Below, piece by piece: positions 1 through 8,773 of a DNA stretch of 64,000 nucleotides (the stretch's first letter is position 1; every line of letters begins with the position of its first letter). The DNA lies in contig NZ_JNLH01000001.1 in the NCBI RefSeq assembly GCF_000703005.1, positions 1,205,501 to 1,269,500 of the forward strand, in the 5' to 3' direction. The DNA is from Pseudobutyrivibrio ruminis HUN009. GTDB lineage: Bacteria; Bacillota; Clostridia; Lachnospirales; Lachnospiraceae. Under the pieces are notes generated by a model. That model had not been told where the DNA came from and made no database searches. It saw only the letters and a list, made by a program, of their open reading frames with translations. The position numbers were made by a program, and so were the translations under genes.

Positions 1-91
1 TTCTACCTCTTTTATCCAGCCCACATAATTCTATTAGGGCTAGTAGCATTTGTGCTAAAAATATAATAGTTATAAATAGTAATAAAAACTA

Positions 92-120
92 TTGTCAAAC
101 CTATATCAAAATGATAGAAT
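92..120 (+). promoter_or_regulatory. Promoter of uraA
   Basis: TTGTCA at 92-97 and TAGAAT at 115-120 are separated by exactly 17 bp. Transcription would start near 126-128, inside the palindrome at 121-152. Nothing else in 1-91 was recognised; in particular I saw no purine riboswitch core. Confidence 0.65.
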
Positions 121-152
121 ACTGAAAGTTTAAGTTAATTTAAACTTTCAGT
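121..152 (+). promoter_or_regulatory. 13-bp perfect inverted repeat at the uraA transcription start (operator or 5-prime hairpin)
   Basis: Arms 121-133 (ACTGAAAGTTTAA) and 140-152 are perfect reverse complements around a 6-nt centre. The repeat abuts the -10 box and covers the predicted start site. No U-tract follows, so it is not an ordinary terminator. It could bind a dimeric repressor, or form a hairpin at the mRNA 5-prime end. The regulator is unknown. Confidence 0.55.
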
Positions 153-180
153 TTAGGTTAAACAAAAAAGGAGGATATGT

Positions 181-1536
181 ATGAACACTCATGCACCAAT
201 TAAAGATGCCACTCAGCTTGGTATTCCGAAGATGTTAGTTTTGGGACTTCAGCATTTATTCGCAATGTTTGGAGCGACTATTTTAGTTCCAATTCTCGTC
301 AACAACTATTTCGAAGGCGAAGGTCTTTCAATTCAAGTTACTTTATTTTTCGCAGGTTTCGGTACCTTATTTTTCCATTTATGTTCTAAATTCAAAGTTC
401 CCGCATTTCTTGGTTCATCATTTGCTTTTTTAGGCGGTTTTCACACAGTTGCTAATTTAAATACAGGTATTTTCAAAAACATGACAATGGGCGAAAAGCT
501 TCCATACGCATGCGGTGGTATTGTTGTGGCTGGTTTATTATATTTGGTACTTGCACTTGTAATAAAACTTGTTGGAATTAACAAGGTTATGAAGTACCTT
601 CCACCAGTTGTTACTGGACCAATCATTATCTGCATTGGATTGTCATTAGCGCCTTCTGCAATAAGCAATGCATCTCAGAACTGGTTGCTTGCAATCATCG
701 CACTTGCAGTTGTTATCATTTTCAACATATGGGGTAAGGGAATCTTTAGAATTCTTCCAATCCTTATGGGCGTAGTAATCTCATATGCTTGCGCACTTAT
801 ATTCAATGCACTTGGAATGACAAACGCAGATGGAAGTGCAATCCTTGACTTCGCAGCAGTTAATGAAGCAGCATGGGTAGGCTTGCCAGATTTCTTCATC
901 TGTAAGTTTAATCTTTCAGCAATCCTTGTTATGGCACCAATCGCCATTGCTACAATGATGGAGCACATCGGAGATATGTCTGCTATTTCAGCAACAGTAG
1001 GAGAAGATTTTGTTACAGATCCAGGTTTACATAGAACGCTTGTAGGCGACGGTCTTGCTACAAGTATGTCAGCTTTGTTCGGTGGCCCTGCTAATACAAC
1101 ATATGGAGAGAACACTGGCGTACTTGAGCTTTCAAAGGTTCACGATCCTAAGGTAATCAGAATTGCAGCTTGTTATGCGATAGTACTTTCATTCATCCCA
1201 AAGATGGCTGATATCATTGGTACAATGCCAAGTGCAATCGTAGGTGGAATAAGCTTCATGCTTTATGGTATGATAAGTGCAATAGGAATAAGAAACGTTG
1301 TAGAGAATCATGTTGATTTTACACACTCAAGAAATCTTATCATTGCAGCAGTTATTCTTGTATGTGGCCTTGGTTTTTCAGATGGCCTTACATTCACAAT
1401 TGGAAGCACTGATATTACACTTACAAGTCTTGCAATTGCAGCAATCGCAGGTATAGTACTCAACGCTATCATTCCTGGTAGAGATTACGAATACGGTGAT
1501 CCTGAAAGATACAGATTCGATAAAGAAGGTATTTAA
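181..1536 (+). CDS. uraA: Uracil permease (NCS2 nucleobase:cation symporter family)
   Basis: Imports uracil across the cytoplasmic membrane, probably with protons, for salvage by the Upp enzyme encoded next door. The 451-residue protein has the many hydrophobic segments of the NCS2 fold. The two family signatures are visible: MMEHIGD near residue 260 and GGPANTTYGENTG near residue 305. Their Glu and His residues match the substrate- and proton-coupling positions of E. coli UraA. GGAGG lies 6 nt before the ATG. The gene has its own promoter and palindromic site. The upp neighbour favours uracil over xanthine or urate as substrate. Confidence 0.93.
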   Translation: MNTHAPIKDATQLGIPKMLVLGLQHLFAMFGATILVPILVNNYFEGEGLSIQVTLFFAGFGTLFFHLCSKFKVPAFLGSSFAFLGGFHTVANLNTGIFKNMTMGEKLPYACGGIVVAGLLYLVLALVIKLVGINKVMKYLPPVVTGPIIICIGLSLAPSAISNASQNWLLAIIALAVVIIFNIWGKGIFRILPILMGVVISYACALIFNALGMTNADGSAILDFAAVNEAAWVGLPDFFICKFNLSAILVMAPIAIATMMEHIGDMSAISATVGEDFVTDPGLHRTLVGDGLATSMSALFGGPANTTYGENTGVLELSKVHDPKVIRIAACYAIVLSFIPKMADIIGTMPSAIVGGISFMLYGMISAIGIRNVVENHVDFTHSRNLIIAAVILVCGLGFSDGLTFTIGSTDITLTSLAIAAIAGIVLNAIIPGRDYEYGDPERYRFDKEGI

Positions 1537-1641
1537 TTCTATTTAAAAAAATCACTGTAGCTGATAGAATATAAATATAGATATCAACCCTTTCATTATT
1601 ATAGAAGGGATAAATAGATAAATTTTTTGGAGGCTAATTTA

Positions 1642-2280
1642 ATGGAGAAATTAGATAACGTAGTAGAGCTTACACATCCTCTACTTCAGCACAAAATTAC
1701 AATGCTTAGAGATAAGAACACTGGAACAGCAGAGTTCCGTGCGCTTGTAGAAGAAATAGCTATGCTTGAGGCTTTTGAAGCGCTCAACGATTTACAGACA
1801 GTAGATATCGAGTGCGAGACACCAATCGAGAAGTGCATGGCACCAGTTATTGCAGGTCGCAAGATGGCAATTGTACCTATCCTTCGTGCAGGCCTTGGTA
1901 TGGTAAACGGTATCCAGAAGCTTGTACCAACAGCAAAGATTGGTCACATTGGTATGTATCGTGATGAGGAAACACATATTCCACACGAGTATTACTGCAA
2001 GCTCCCAAGCCCAATCGAGGAGCGTCTTATCGTTGTAACAGATCCTATGCTTGCTACAGGTGGTTCAGCAATCGATGCTATCACACTTATTAAGCAGCAT
2101 GGTGGAAAGAGAATCAAGTTCATGGCAATTATTGCTGCTCCAGAAGGAGTTAGAGCACTTCATGAGGCTCATCCAGATGTTCAGATTTACATTGGACACA
2201 TTGATCGCGAGCTTAATTCTGACGCATATATTTGTCCTGGTTTAGGAGATGCTGGAGATAGAATCTTCGGAACCAAGTAA
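1642..2280 (+). CDS. upp: Uracil phosphoribosyltransferase
   Basis: Cytoplasmic enzyme that joins uracil and PRPP to give UMP and pyrophosphate, the step after uracil uptake. The PRPP-binding loop VTDPMLATGGSA and the C-terminal GDAGDRIFGTK tail are diagnostic of Upp. I chose the ATG at 1642 (212 residues, close to the usual 209) because GGAGG at 1629-1633 is 8 nt upstream. An in-frame TTG at 1627 overlaps that site and is unlikely. It lies 105 bp after uraA with only a weak hairpin (about 1587-1610) and no clear terminator between, so co-transcription is likely. Confidence 0.95.
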   Translation: MEKLDNVVELTHPLLQHKITMLRDKNTGTAEFRALVEEIAMLEAFEALNDLQTVDIECETPIEKCMAPVIAGRKMAIVPILRAGLGMVNGIQKLVPTAKIGHIGMYRDEETHIPHEYYCKLPSPIEERLIVVTDPMLATGGSAIDAITLIKQHGGKRIKFMAIIAAPEGVRALHEAHPDVQIYIGHIDRELNSDAYICPGLGDAGDRIFGTK

Positions 2281-2291
2281 AGGAGTCGACT

Positions 2292-4568
2292 TTGGAACCT
2301 ATCACTATTGAGGCAGGTAAAAAGTTAATAAATGAGAACGACCCGGTTGATAGCATGTATGTTGTTATAGCCGGCGAGATAGTACAGCAATGGAAGGGCC
2401 AGACTTTAAGTCTAGGCCCTGGTACTGTTGTTGGGCTTTCTGATGCTCTCAACCATCAGTATGAAGCAGATTATACTGTAAAAGAAACAGCCACCGTCAT
2501 TAAATGCAATTATAAGACGATGGCTGATTTTGATGTTATCTTTAATGAACAACCAGTATACATTTTTGGCTTTGCAAAAGGTGCATTTAGACAGTGCAGG
2601 GATGTATTCAAAATTTATGATGCCTACAAAAAGAAGGTAGATGATTTTACAGATTACTGCAGAGGAATAAACACTGAGTATCGCAAATTATGTCGCGCAG
2701 CCTCTATGACACCTGTAGAGATTCCTTTGTTGGAGGAAATGGAACCACTTGAGCTGAAAAACGAAATCCTTAAGTGGGAGCATGATTATATTGATAGCTT
2801 AAATTCTGTCGACAATAAAGAAATTGAAAATATTTATGGCAAGCGCACAGAAATCGTTAATGGTGTTATTGGTATTAGCTGCGGCTATATGGCCAGAGCT
2901 ATCGAGTGCGCAGAGACAATGGGCTTTTACATTGAAGAGTTTTCACCGGTTCTTCTTTCTCAAGATAGAGGAGATATGTTTGAGTCACTCTTTAATCTTC
3001 GAATACATATGGCAGAACGTGGCATGGAGCAGGACGGCATTATTAAGCTAATGAAGATGCTTTATAAGTATCTTTCAACCTGCGGAATCTACGATAAACA
3101 GCTTATCAAAGAAAGATGGGCTGAATACGATTCACACGATTTTGCAGCTTCTGCAGCGGCGTTTGATGAAGCAAAGGTGCAAAAGCAAGCTGAATTTACT
3201 CAGACCTTCGAGCATATTTGTGAATTTGCTGAGGTGGATGAGGATAAGCAGAATGAGTACAGAAAACAGCTTGATGATTATTTGGCTCTTTCTGACCGAG
3301 AGGGCAAAGAAGACAATGAACGTCGTGTAAGAAAGAAAGCTGTAGATTTGTTTTATGATATTTATCGTAAAACATTCTTTAGAGCATTGGAATTCGAAGC
3401 TATGGGTGGAGAGCTAGATACCATTATCCTTATGTTTTTGAATTTCGGCTATATAGATTATAAGGCTGTGGGTGAGGAACTTACTTATCAGCTTGCTGAT
3501 TTGGTAGAACGCTTAGAAACTCTTTGCGAAAGTGAGCATCTTTTCACAATATACAAGTGGCTTCGCATGGTATATCAGGCAGACAGAGAGCCAAGCAAGA
3601 ATGAGCTTGACTTAGACTATAGAGGTTTTGTTCTTGAAGAAAGAAAATCTGGAAATATTCCTGAGTCTGAAATGCAGACATGGATGAATGACCAGGAACA
3701 GAAAGTCATTTTTGAAATTGATAATTTCTTCAAGTCGGCTAATAGAACAACATCTGGAAAAATGACTGCATTCTGTCCAGTTCTTACAAAAGAAGACTTT
3801 GGCGCAGAACCTATGAGATTATTATTGACTCAGGCAAAGCTCATGGAAGCTATGAACAAAATCGAAGAAGTCGATTATGGCATTTTCTTGCGTGAGGGTT
3901 ATTTTACAGATATGGAGGCAGGGGTAAAGAGCGAGGCTTATTTAAAGCGAGTTGAGCCAGACATTATCCTTCTTCCTAATGTGGGAATGCGTGCTATGAT
4001 GTGGCAGGAATGCGGTGGAATAAAGGTGGATTCACCTGGTCGCTTTGTATTCCCTATGTTTACCCTTGATGATATCGACAAGATGATGATTTACTGCTGT
4101 GGAGCATTCAGATGGGAAATCTGTAGAAAAGAGCAGGGATCAAGATGGAATGATATTGGTTCTGAATGTCTTACATCAGATTTTTATGATTACTTTACAT
4201 TCTATAGAAAGAACAAAGACCTTTCTGCAGAAAATAAAGAAAAAGTAAAGACGCTTCTTAAATCTTCTCGAAACAATATGCGTGAAGCCTTTACAAAGCA
4301 GTACACAATATGGATTAATTTTGAGGCCCAGGGAAGTATTCGTCTGAATAAGGCTGAAAGAAATATTCTAAACAAACACTGTACTTTCTCAAAGGCTTAC
4401 AGAGCAAAGGTTAAATCTCATCCAATGTTTGAGCAAGGTATTTCTCGCCATGAGATTAAACAGTCGCAGGCTTTACATCATTTGAAAACAATCATTGATA
4501 AGGTTGAGAAAAATGATGGAGTTGTACCTGATGAGGTTAAAAAGGGAATGGAATACTTAAAGATGTAA
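2292..4568 (+). CDS. Large protein with N-terminal cyclic-nucleotide-binding-like domain, no DNA-binding domain seen
   Basis: Residues 1 to about 110 look like the beta-roll of CRP/FNR effector domains (a PVDSMYVVIAGEIV strand-turn-strand, then GPGTVVG). The remaining 650 residues are mainly charged and helical and belong to no family I can name. I see no winged helix, kinase, cyclase or membrane segment. The TTG start at 2292 has AGGAG 6 nt upstream, only 11 bp after the upp stop, so it is probably translated from the uraA-upp transcript. A terminator follows at 4617-4654. It may sense a nucleotide and act through protein contacts; this is inference only. Confidence 0.6.
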   Translation: MEPITIEAGKKLINENDPVDSMYVVIAGEIVQQWKGQTLSLGPGTVVGLSDALNHQYEADYTVKETATVIKCNYKTMADFDVIFNEQPVYIFGFAKGAFRQCRDVFKIYDAYKKKVDDFTDYCRGINTEYRKLCRAASMTPVEIPLLEEMEPLELKNEILKWEHDYIDSLNSVDNKEIENIYGKRTEIVNGVIGISCGYMARAIECAETMGFYIEEFSPVLLSQDRGDMFESLFNLRIHMAERGMEQDGIIKLMKMLYKYLSTCGIYDKQLIKERWAEYDSHDFAASAAAFDEAKVQKQAEFTQTFEHICEFAEVDEDKQNEYRKQLDDYLALSDREGKEDNERRVRKKAVDLFYDIYRKTFFRALEFEAMGGELDTIILMFLNFGYIDYKAVGEELTYQLADLVERLETLCESEHLFTIYKWLRMVYQADREPSKNELDLDYRGFVLEERKSGNIPESEMQTWMNDQEQKVIFEIDNFFKSANRTTSGKMTAFCPVLTKEDFGAEPMRLLLTQAKLMEAMNKIEEVDYGIFLREGYFTDMEAGVKSEAYLKRVEPDIILLPNVGMRAMMWQECGGIKVDSPGRFVFPMFTLDDIDKMMIYCCGAFRWEICRKEQGSRWNDIGSECLTSDFYDYFTFYRKNKDLSAENKEKVKTLLKSSRNNMREAFTKQYTIWINFEAQGSIRLNKAERNILNKHCTFSKAYRAKVKSHPMFEQGISRHEIKQSQALHHLKTIIDKVEKNDGVVPDEVKKGMEYLKM

Positions 4569-4585
4569 TAAATTCTAAAAAAGTA

Positions 4586-4614
4586 TTTACATACTACTTT
4601 AAATATGCTTTAAT
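4586..4614 (+). promoter_or_regulatory. Possible promoter of the flotillin gene
   Basis: TTTACA (4586-4591) and TTTAAT (4609-4614) are 17 bp apart; TAATAT at 4611-4616 is an alternative -10. It lies directly upstream of, and partly overlaps, the terminator hairpin of the preceding gene. Transcripts would start inside that hairpin. Confidence 0.4.
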
Positions 4615-4616
4615 AT

Positions 4617-4654
4617 AACTGTCCAAACTTGTAGGTTTGGGCAGTTATTTTTTT
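4617..4654 (+). terminator. Intrinsic terminator after the cyclic-nucleotide-binding protein gene
   Basis: A 12-bp stem (4617-4628 with 4635-4646, one G-U pair) with a 6-nt loop is followed by a 7-T run at 4648-4654. Confidence 0.85.
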
Positions 4655-4672
4655 GAAAGAGAGGGAAATGTT

Positions 4673-6175
4673 ATGGAACTAATACCTATTATTGCACTAA
4701 TCATTGTAGTTCTGTTAGTAATTGTTGCGGGTTATGTAAAGGCACCACCAGACAGAGCTTACATCATTTCGGGTCTTCGTAAGACACCACGTATTCTTGT
4801 GGGAAGAGCTGGAATCAAGATTCCATTTTTCGAGAGAGTTGATAAGCTTTATTTGGGTCAGATGACTGTTGATATCAAAACTGAGCAGTCAGTACCTACT
4901 AATGATTTTATTAACGTAAATGTCGATGCTGTAGCAAAGGTAAGAATTGGTACAGATGCTTCTTCAATTCAGCTTGCAGCAAAGAACTTCCTTAATAAGA
5001 ACCCAGATCAAATTACTATGGATTTACAGGATTCTTTACAGGGTAACATGCGTGAAATCATCGGTACATTGTCATTAAAGACAATCAATACTGATAGAGA
5101 TAGCTTTTCTGATCAGGTTATGGAAAAAGCGTCAAAGGATATGAACAAGCTTGGTATCGAAATCCTTTCATGCAACATTCAGAATGTAACTGATGAGAAT
5201 GGACTTATCAATGATCTTGGTATGGATAACACTGCTAAGATTAAGAAGGATGCAGCTATTGCAAAGGCTCAGGCAGATAGAGATGTTGCTATTGCACAGG
5301 CTGAGGCGGATAAAGCTGCTAATGATGCAAGAGTTACTGCACAGACAGAAATTGCCGAAAAGAATAACGCACTTGCTATCAAACAGGCAGAGTTGAAACA
5401 GCAGGCTGATACAGCAAACGCTGTTGCGGATGCAGCTTATTCTATTCAACAGCAGGAACAACAGAAGACAATTGAGGCTGCTACAGTAAATGCTCAGATT
5501 GCTAAGGCAGAACGTGAAGCAGAATTGAAGCAGAAAGAAGTTGTTGTTAAGCAGCAGGAACTTGCTGCTCAGATTGAAAAGCAGGCAGATGCTGAAAAAT
5601 ACCAGGCTGAGAAAAAGGCTGAAGCTGAGTTAATTCAGAGACAGAAAAAAGCTGAGGCTGCTAAGTATGAGCAGGAGCGTGAAGCTGATGCAAAGAAAGC
5701 TCAGGCAGAAGCTCAGAAGTATGCTGCAGAGCAGGAAGCAGCTGGTATTAAGGCTAAGTATGATGCAGAGGCAGCTGGTATTGCTGCAAAAGGTAAGGCT
5801 GAGGCTGAAGCTATAAAGGCAAAAGGTCTTGCGGAAGCTGAAGCAATGGAAAAGAAAGCTGAAGCATATCGCAAGTACAATGGTGCCGCTATGGCAGAGA
5901 TGATGATCAAGGTTATGCCAGAAATTGCTGCTGAGATTGCAAAGCCACTTGCTGCAATTGATAAGATTAACATCTACGAGACAGGCGATGGAAGTGAAGG
6001 AGGAGCTGCTAAAATATCAGGTAACATGCCTGTAGTTTTAAAGCAGGTCTTTGATACAATGAGCGAGGCTACAGGAGTGGATCTTGCTGAAATCATGAAG
6101 GCTAACACATATGATGCTAAGGTTAACAAAAACGTTAATATCACAGGTGCTAATGTAGATGTGAAAACAGAATAA
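4673..6175 (+). CDS. Flotillin family protein (SPFH/band 7 domain, FloT-like)
   Basis: Membrane-associated scaffold of the kind that organises functional membrane microdomains. A hydrophobic anchor occupies residues 4-22 (PIIALIIVVLLVIVAGYV). An SPFH domain follows to about residue 190. A long Ala/Glu/Lys/Gln-rich coiled coil with repeated AEA/KAEAE units runs to about 410, and a short globular tail completes the 500 residues, the size of B. subtilis FloT rather than FloA. The ATG at 4673 has GAGAGGG about 7 nt upstream; a longer reading from 4637 would start inside a terminator. No NfeD partner gene is adjacent, which is unusual for FloT loci. It forms a single-gene unit. Confidence 0.88.
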   Translation: MELIPIIALIIVVLLVIVAGYVKAPPDRAYIISGLRKTPRILVGRAGIKIPFFERVDKLYLGQMTVDIKTEQSVPTNDFINVNVDAVAKVRIGTDASSIQLAAKNFLNKNPDQITMDLQDSLQGNMREIIGTLSLKTINTDRDSFSDQVMEKASKDMNKLGIEILSCNIQNVTDENGLINDLGMDNTAKIKKDAAIAKAQADRDVAIAQAEADKAANDARVTAQTEIAEKNNALAIKQAELKQQADTANAVADAAYSIQQQEQQKTIEAATVNAQIAKAEREAELKQKEVVVKQQELAAQIEKQADAEKYQAEKKAEAELIQRQKKAEAAKYEQEREADAKKAQAEAQKYAAEQEAAGIKAKYDAEAAGIAAKGKAEAEAIKAKGLAEAEAMEKKAEAYRKYNGAAMAEMMIKVMPEIAAEIAKPLAAIDKINIYETGDGSEGGAAKISGNMPVVLKQVFDTMSEATGVDLAEIMKANTYDAKVNKNVNITGANVDVKTE

Positions 6176-6185
6176 TTGAATTAAG

Positions 6186-6220
6186 AACGAGCCAATCAGT
6201 ACATAACTGATTGGCTCGTT
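6186..6220. terminator. Bidirectional terminator between convergent flotillin and MATE genes
   Basis: A perfect 14-bp stem (6186-6199 with 6207-6220) with a 7-nt loop separates two convergent genes. T-rich sequence follows on the + strand and the - strand reads out into a moderately T-rich tract. Confidence 0.8.
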
Positions 6221-6222
6221 TA

Positions 6223-7593
6223 TTATATGTTTTTGAATTCAGGACGTGAGAATTCTCGTCGAATAAGTATGAAACAGATTGTAAACGAAAGTACATCTGC
6301 AACTGGTCCGGCATATAAAACACCATCAAATCCAAAGAAAAATGGTAAAAGAATAATTAATGGTGCAAGGAATAATACTTGCCTTGTGAGTGACATGAAA
6401 ATTCCTTTGTAAGGTTTTCCAATTGCTGTAAAGAAATTGGAAGTAAGAGGCTGTAAGAATGCAGTACAAATACCAAATAAGAATATTCTGAAATACCTAG
6501 TACAGAAATCAAAATACAACTCTGAACCTGAACCAAAAATTGAAACTATTTGGCGAGGGAAAAGCTGGAAACATAACCAACTTATTGTTGTAATGATTGC
6601 AGCTAATTTAATGGCAAGGTGATAAGCATCTTTTACTCTCTGGTAGTTTTTAGCACCATAGTTGAAACTAATGATTGGTTGTAAGCCCTGAGAAATGCCG
6701 ATTACAAAAGAGAAGCATATACCATTAACTTTTGAAATAATGCCGGCGCAAGTAATAGGAATATCTGAACCATAAATAGATTGAGCTCCATAGTGACCCA
6801 TTACATGATTCATTACAATTTGTACAAGCATCATAGCGATTTGATTAATAAATGGAGCTGTACCTAAAGAGGCAATTGCTATGATAATTGAAAGCTGTGG
6901 AACGAAATGTTCCTTGTTAAGTTTTACTGTTTTGAATCTAGTCAAATAGAATAAAACCATAAATCCAGCGATATATTGCCCGATGATTGTTGCAATAGCT
7001 GCACCAGACATTCCCCATCCGAAGACTGCTACGAATAAATAATCAAGTATCGTATTTACGATAGCACCTACGAGGTTGATTGCCATAGTCATATTTGGGC
7101 TACCATCAGCTCGTACAAGATGACTTCCACCACCGGATAAGATGAAGAATGGAAATCCAAGCGCACATATTCTTGAATATTCCATTGCGTATGGGAGAAT
7201 GTTTTCTGTTGCTCCACATGCCAACAAAATTGGCTCAAGGAAAAGCTCGGTTATAACTGTCAGGATTAAACCGCCTATTAGCATTACAGTTACAGCGTTA
7301 CCAATGTAATGGCCGGCCTTTTCTGTTTCGCCACGGCCCATCGCCAAGTTAAATGTTGAAGCAGCACCAATGCCGCACAAAAGTGCAATCGATACGTTTA
7401 AAATTGAAAGTGGAAACTGGATATTTGTGGCACCGTTACCAAGTGGCCCTACAAAGTTTCCGATGAATAATTGATCAACCATGTTGTAAAGAGAACCTAC
7501 CAACATAGCGATTATACTAGGGATAGCAAATTTTTTTAGTAGCTTTCCTACTGGCTGTACACCAAGAGGATTAATAACGTTTGTTTCAGTCAT
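6223..7593 (-). CDS. MATE family efflux transporter
   Basis: Multidrug/toxin-extrusion type carrier, expected to export organic cations or drugs using a Na+ or proton gradient. The 456 residues form about twelve membrane helices. The N-terminal PSIIAMLVGSLYNMVDQLFIG block, with its repeat-related counterpart after the midpoint, is typical of MatE domains. An AGAAGGA site lies about 10 nt before the ATG. The stop codon abuts the terminator at 6186-6220. The methyltransferase gene ends 30 bp upstream on the same strand, so the two are probably one operon. The substrate cannot be deduced. Confidence 0.88.
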   Translation of the reverse strand: MTETNVINPLGVQPVGKLLKKFAIPSIIAMLVGSLYNMVDQLFIGNFVGPLGNGATNIQFPLSILNVSIALLCGIGAASTFNLAMGRGETEKAGHYIGNAVTVMLIGGLILTVITELFLEPILLACGATENILPYAMEYSRICALGFPFFILSGGGSHLVRADGSPNMTMAINLVGAIVNTILDYLFVAVFGWGMSGAAIATIIGQYIAGFMVLFYLTRFKTVKLNKEHFVPQLSIIIAIASLGTAPFINQIAMMLVQIVMNHVMGHYGAQSIYGSDIPITCAGIISKVNGICFSFVIGISQGLQPIISFNYGAKNYQRVKDAYHLAIKLAAIITTISWLCFQLFPRQIVSIFGSGSELYFDFCTRYFRIFLFGICTAFLQPLTSNFFTAIGKPYKGIFMSLTRQVLFLAPLIILLPFFFGFDGVLYAGPVADVLSFTICFILIRREFSRPEFKNI

Positions 7594-7623
7594 ATAATTG
7601 AGTTCCTTCTATATTATAATATG

Positions 7624-8511
7624 TTATTTTCTAACCCAACGTCCGCTGGCTCCACATGGTAATACTAATCCTGATTCTGTAACTGGAAGACCAATTTCGT
7701 CAGCGTTAACCTCCCCTGGATGTTTATCCAATAAAGCTGTGCTTATCATATAATTTAATACAGCTGGCTGTAAACCTGTTGTGTAGGAGTTTACTAAGAA
7801 GAAAAGAGCGTCATCTGAAAGGATTTGCTCGCAAAGCTGTATGAATGGGAAAATATCATCTTCAATTTTCCAAATCTCGTTTTTTGATCCTCTTCCGTAT
7901 GAAGGTGGATCCATGATGATTCCATCGTATTTGTTGCCACGACGAATTTCGCGTTCTACAAACTTACGGCAATCATCTACAAGCCATCTGATTGGAGCTT
8001 CAGAAAGACCGGATGAGGCAGCGTTTTCCTTTGCCCACTGTACCATGCCCTTTGATGCATCAACGTGAGTTACCTGGGCACCGGCTGCTGCGGCAGCGAG
8101 AGTTGCACCTCCTGTATATGCAAAAAGATTAAGGACTTTAACAGGGCGTTTCTTTTCAGTTACTTCCTTATTTATAATAGAAGAAAACCAATCCCAGTTA
8201 ACAGCCTGCTCCGGAAAAAGACCTGTGTGCTTGAAAGCAAAAGGCTTGAGATTGAATTTTAAATCATGTCCGCAAATGGGATAGCTGATGGTCCACTGTT
8301 CTGGTAAATCAAAAAATTCCCATTCGCCACCACCCTTATTTGAACGATGATAATGTGCGTTTAACTTCTTATAATAAGAAGATTTCTTTGGAGTGTTCCA
8401 AATGACCTGTGGGTCTGGTCTAAGAAGGATGTAGTCTCCCCAGCGTTCAAGCTTCTCACCCGAAGAGCAATCGATTATTTCGTAATCTTTCCAATTTGAT
8501 GCTGTATTCAT
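7624..8511 (-). CDS. Class I SAM-dependent methyltransferase, RlmI/RlmK-like
   Basis: Predicted to transfer a methyl group from S-adenosylmethionine, most likely to 23S rRNA. The SAM-binding motif VLNLFAYTGGATLAAAAAGA sits near residue 165, the acidic motif HVDAS follows, and the catalytic DPPSYGRG motif is near residue 225. These match the C-terminal Rossmann domain of RlmI-type enzymes, but at 295 residues the usual N-terminal PUA domain is reduced or absent. The ribosome binding site (GGTGA) is weak. The gene diverges from the S10 operon across a 519-bp spacer and is followed by the MATE gene. Confidence 0.8.
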   Translation of the reverse strand: MNTASNWKDYEIIDCSSGEKLERWGDYILLRPDPQVIWNTPKKSSYYKKLNAHYHRSNKGGGEWEFFDLPEQWTISYPICGHDLKFNLKPFAFKHTGLFPEQAVNWDWFSSIINKEVTEKKRPVKVLNLFAYTGGATLAAAAAGAQVTHVDASKGMVQWAKENAASSGLSEAPIRWLVDDCRKFVEREIRRGNKYDGIIMDPPSYGRGSKNEIWKIEDDIFPFIQLCEQILSDDALFFLVNSYTTGLQPAVLNYMISTALLDKHPGEVNADEIGLPVTESGLVLPCGASGRWVRK

Positions 8512-8521
8512 ATTTCACCAA

Positions 8522-8539
8522 GTTACTTATGGAAGTAAC
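8522..8539 (-). promoter_or_regulatory. Short perfect inverted repeat in the methyltransferase 5-prime region
   Basis: GTTACTT (8522-8528) and AAGTAAC (8533-8539) pair perfectly around a 4-nt loop, ending 10 nt before the start codon. It could be an operator or an RNA hairpin limiting ribosome access. Confidence 0.35.
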
Positions 8540-8588
8540 AATCCTTTCTATATTAAGTATATTATTTACAATAATAATTACTTCCTAT

Positions 8589-8618
8589 ATTATAGGTAAT
8601 AATTTCTTATGCCTTGAA
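8589..8618 (-). promoter_or_regulatory. Weak candidate promoter of the methyltransferase-MATE operon
   Basis: On the minus strand a perfect TATAAT (8594-8589) has TTCAAG (8618-8613) 18 bp upstream. The -35 match is poor. Confidence 0.35.
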
Positions 8619-8738
8619 TATTATACTTGAAGATTGTCAATGTTCAATGTCTAATAGTGCAAACACTGTATAAAAAACACAATATTTAGTAGAAAACAGG
8701 ATTGTACTAAATAAAAAACAATATTTTTCTTCTTTTTA

Positions 8739-8767
8739 TTGCAGACTTCCCATTTCTCGTGTATATT
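8739..8767 (+). promoter_or_regulatory. Promoter of the S10 ribosomal operon
   Basis: TTGCAG (8739-8744) and TATATT (8762-8767) are 17 bp apart, giving a start near 8774 and a leader of about 257 nt before rpsJ. The 8540-8738 stretch upstream is AT-rich and otherwise featureless. Confidence 0.7.
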
Positions 8768-8773
8768 ATTACT

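Noticed and set aside
1..180. Purine riboswitch or PyrR attenuator ahead of uraA
   Set aside because: No conserved riboswitch core and no terminator/antiterminator pair; the promoter is only about 60 bp before the ATG.
675..1115. 146-codon open frame antisense to uraA
   Set aside because: It is a shadow of the strongly supported uraA frame, with no ribosome binding site and no recognisable product; the same applies to the many other antisense frames in the ribosomal genes.
5240..5860. DNA repeats inside the flotillin gene
   Set aside because: The repeated GCTGAGGC-type units simply encode the Ala/Glu/Lys coiled coil; they are imperfect and in frame.
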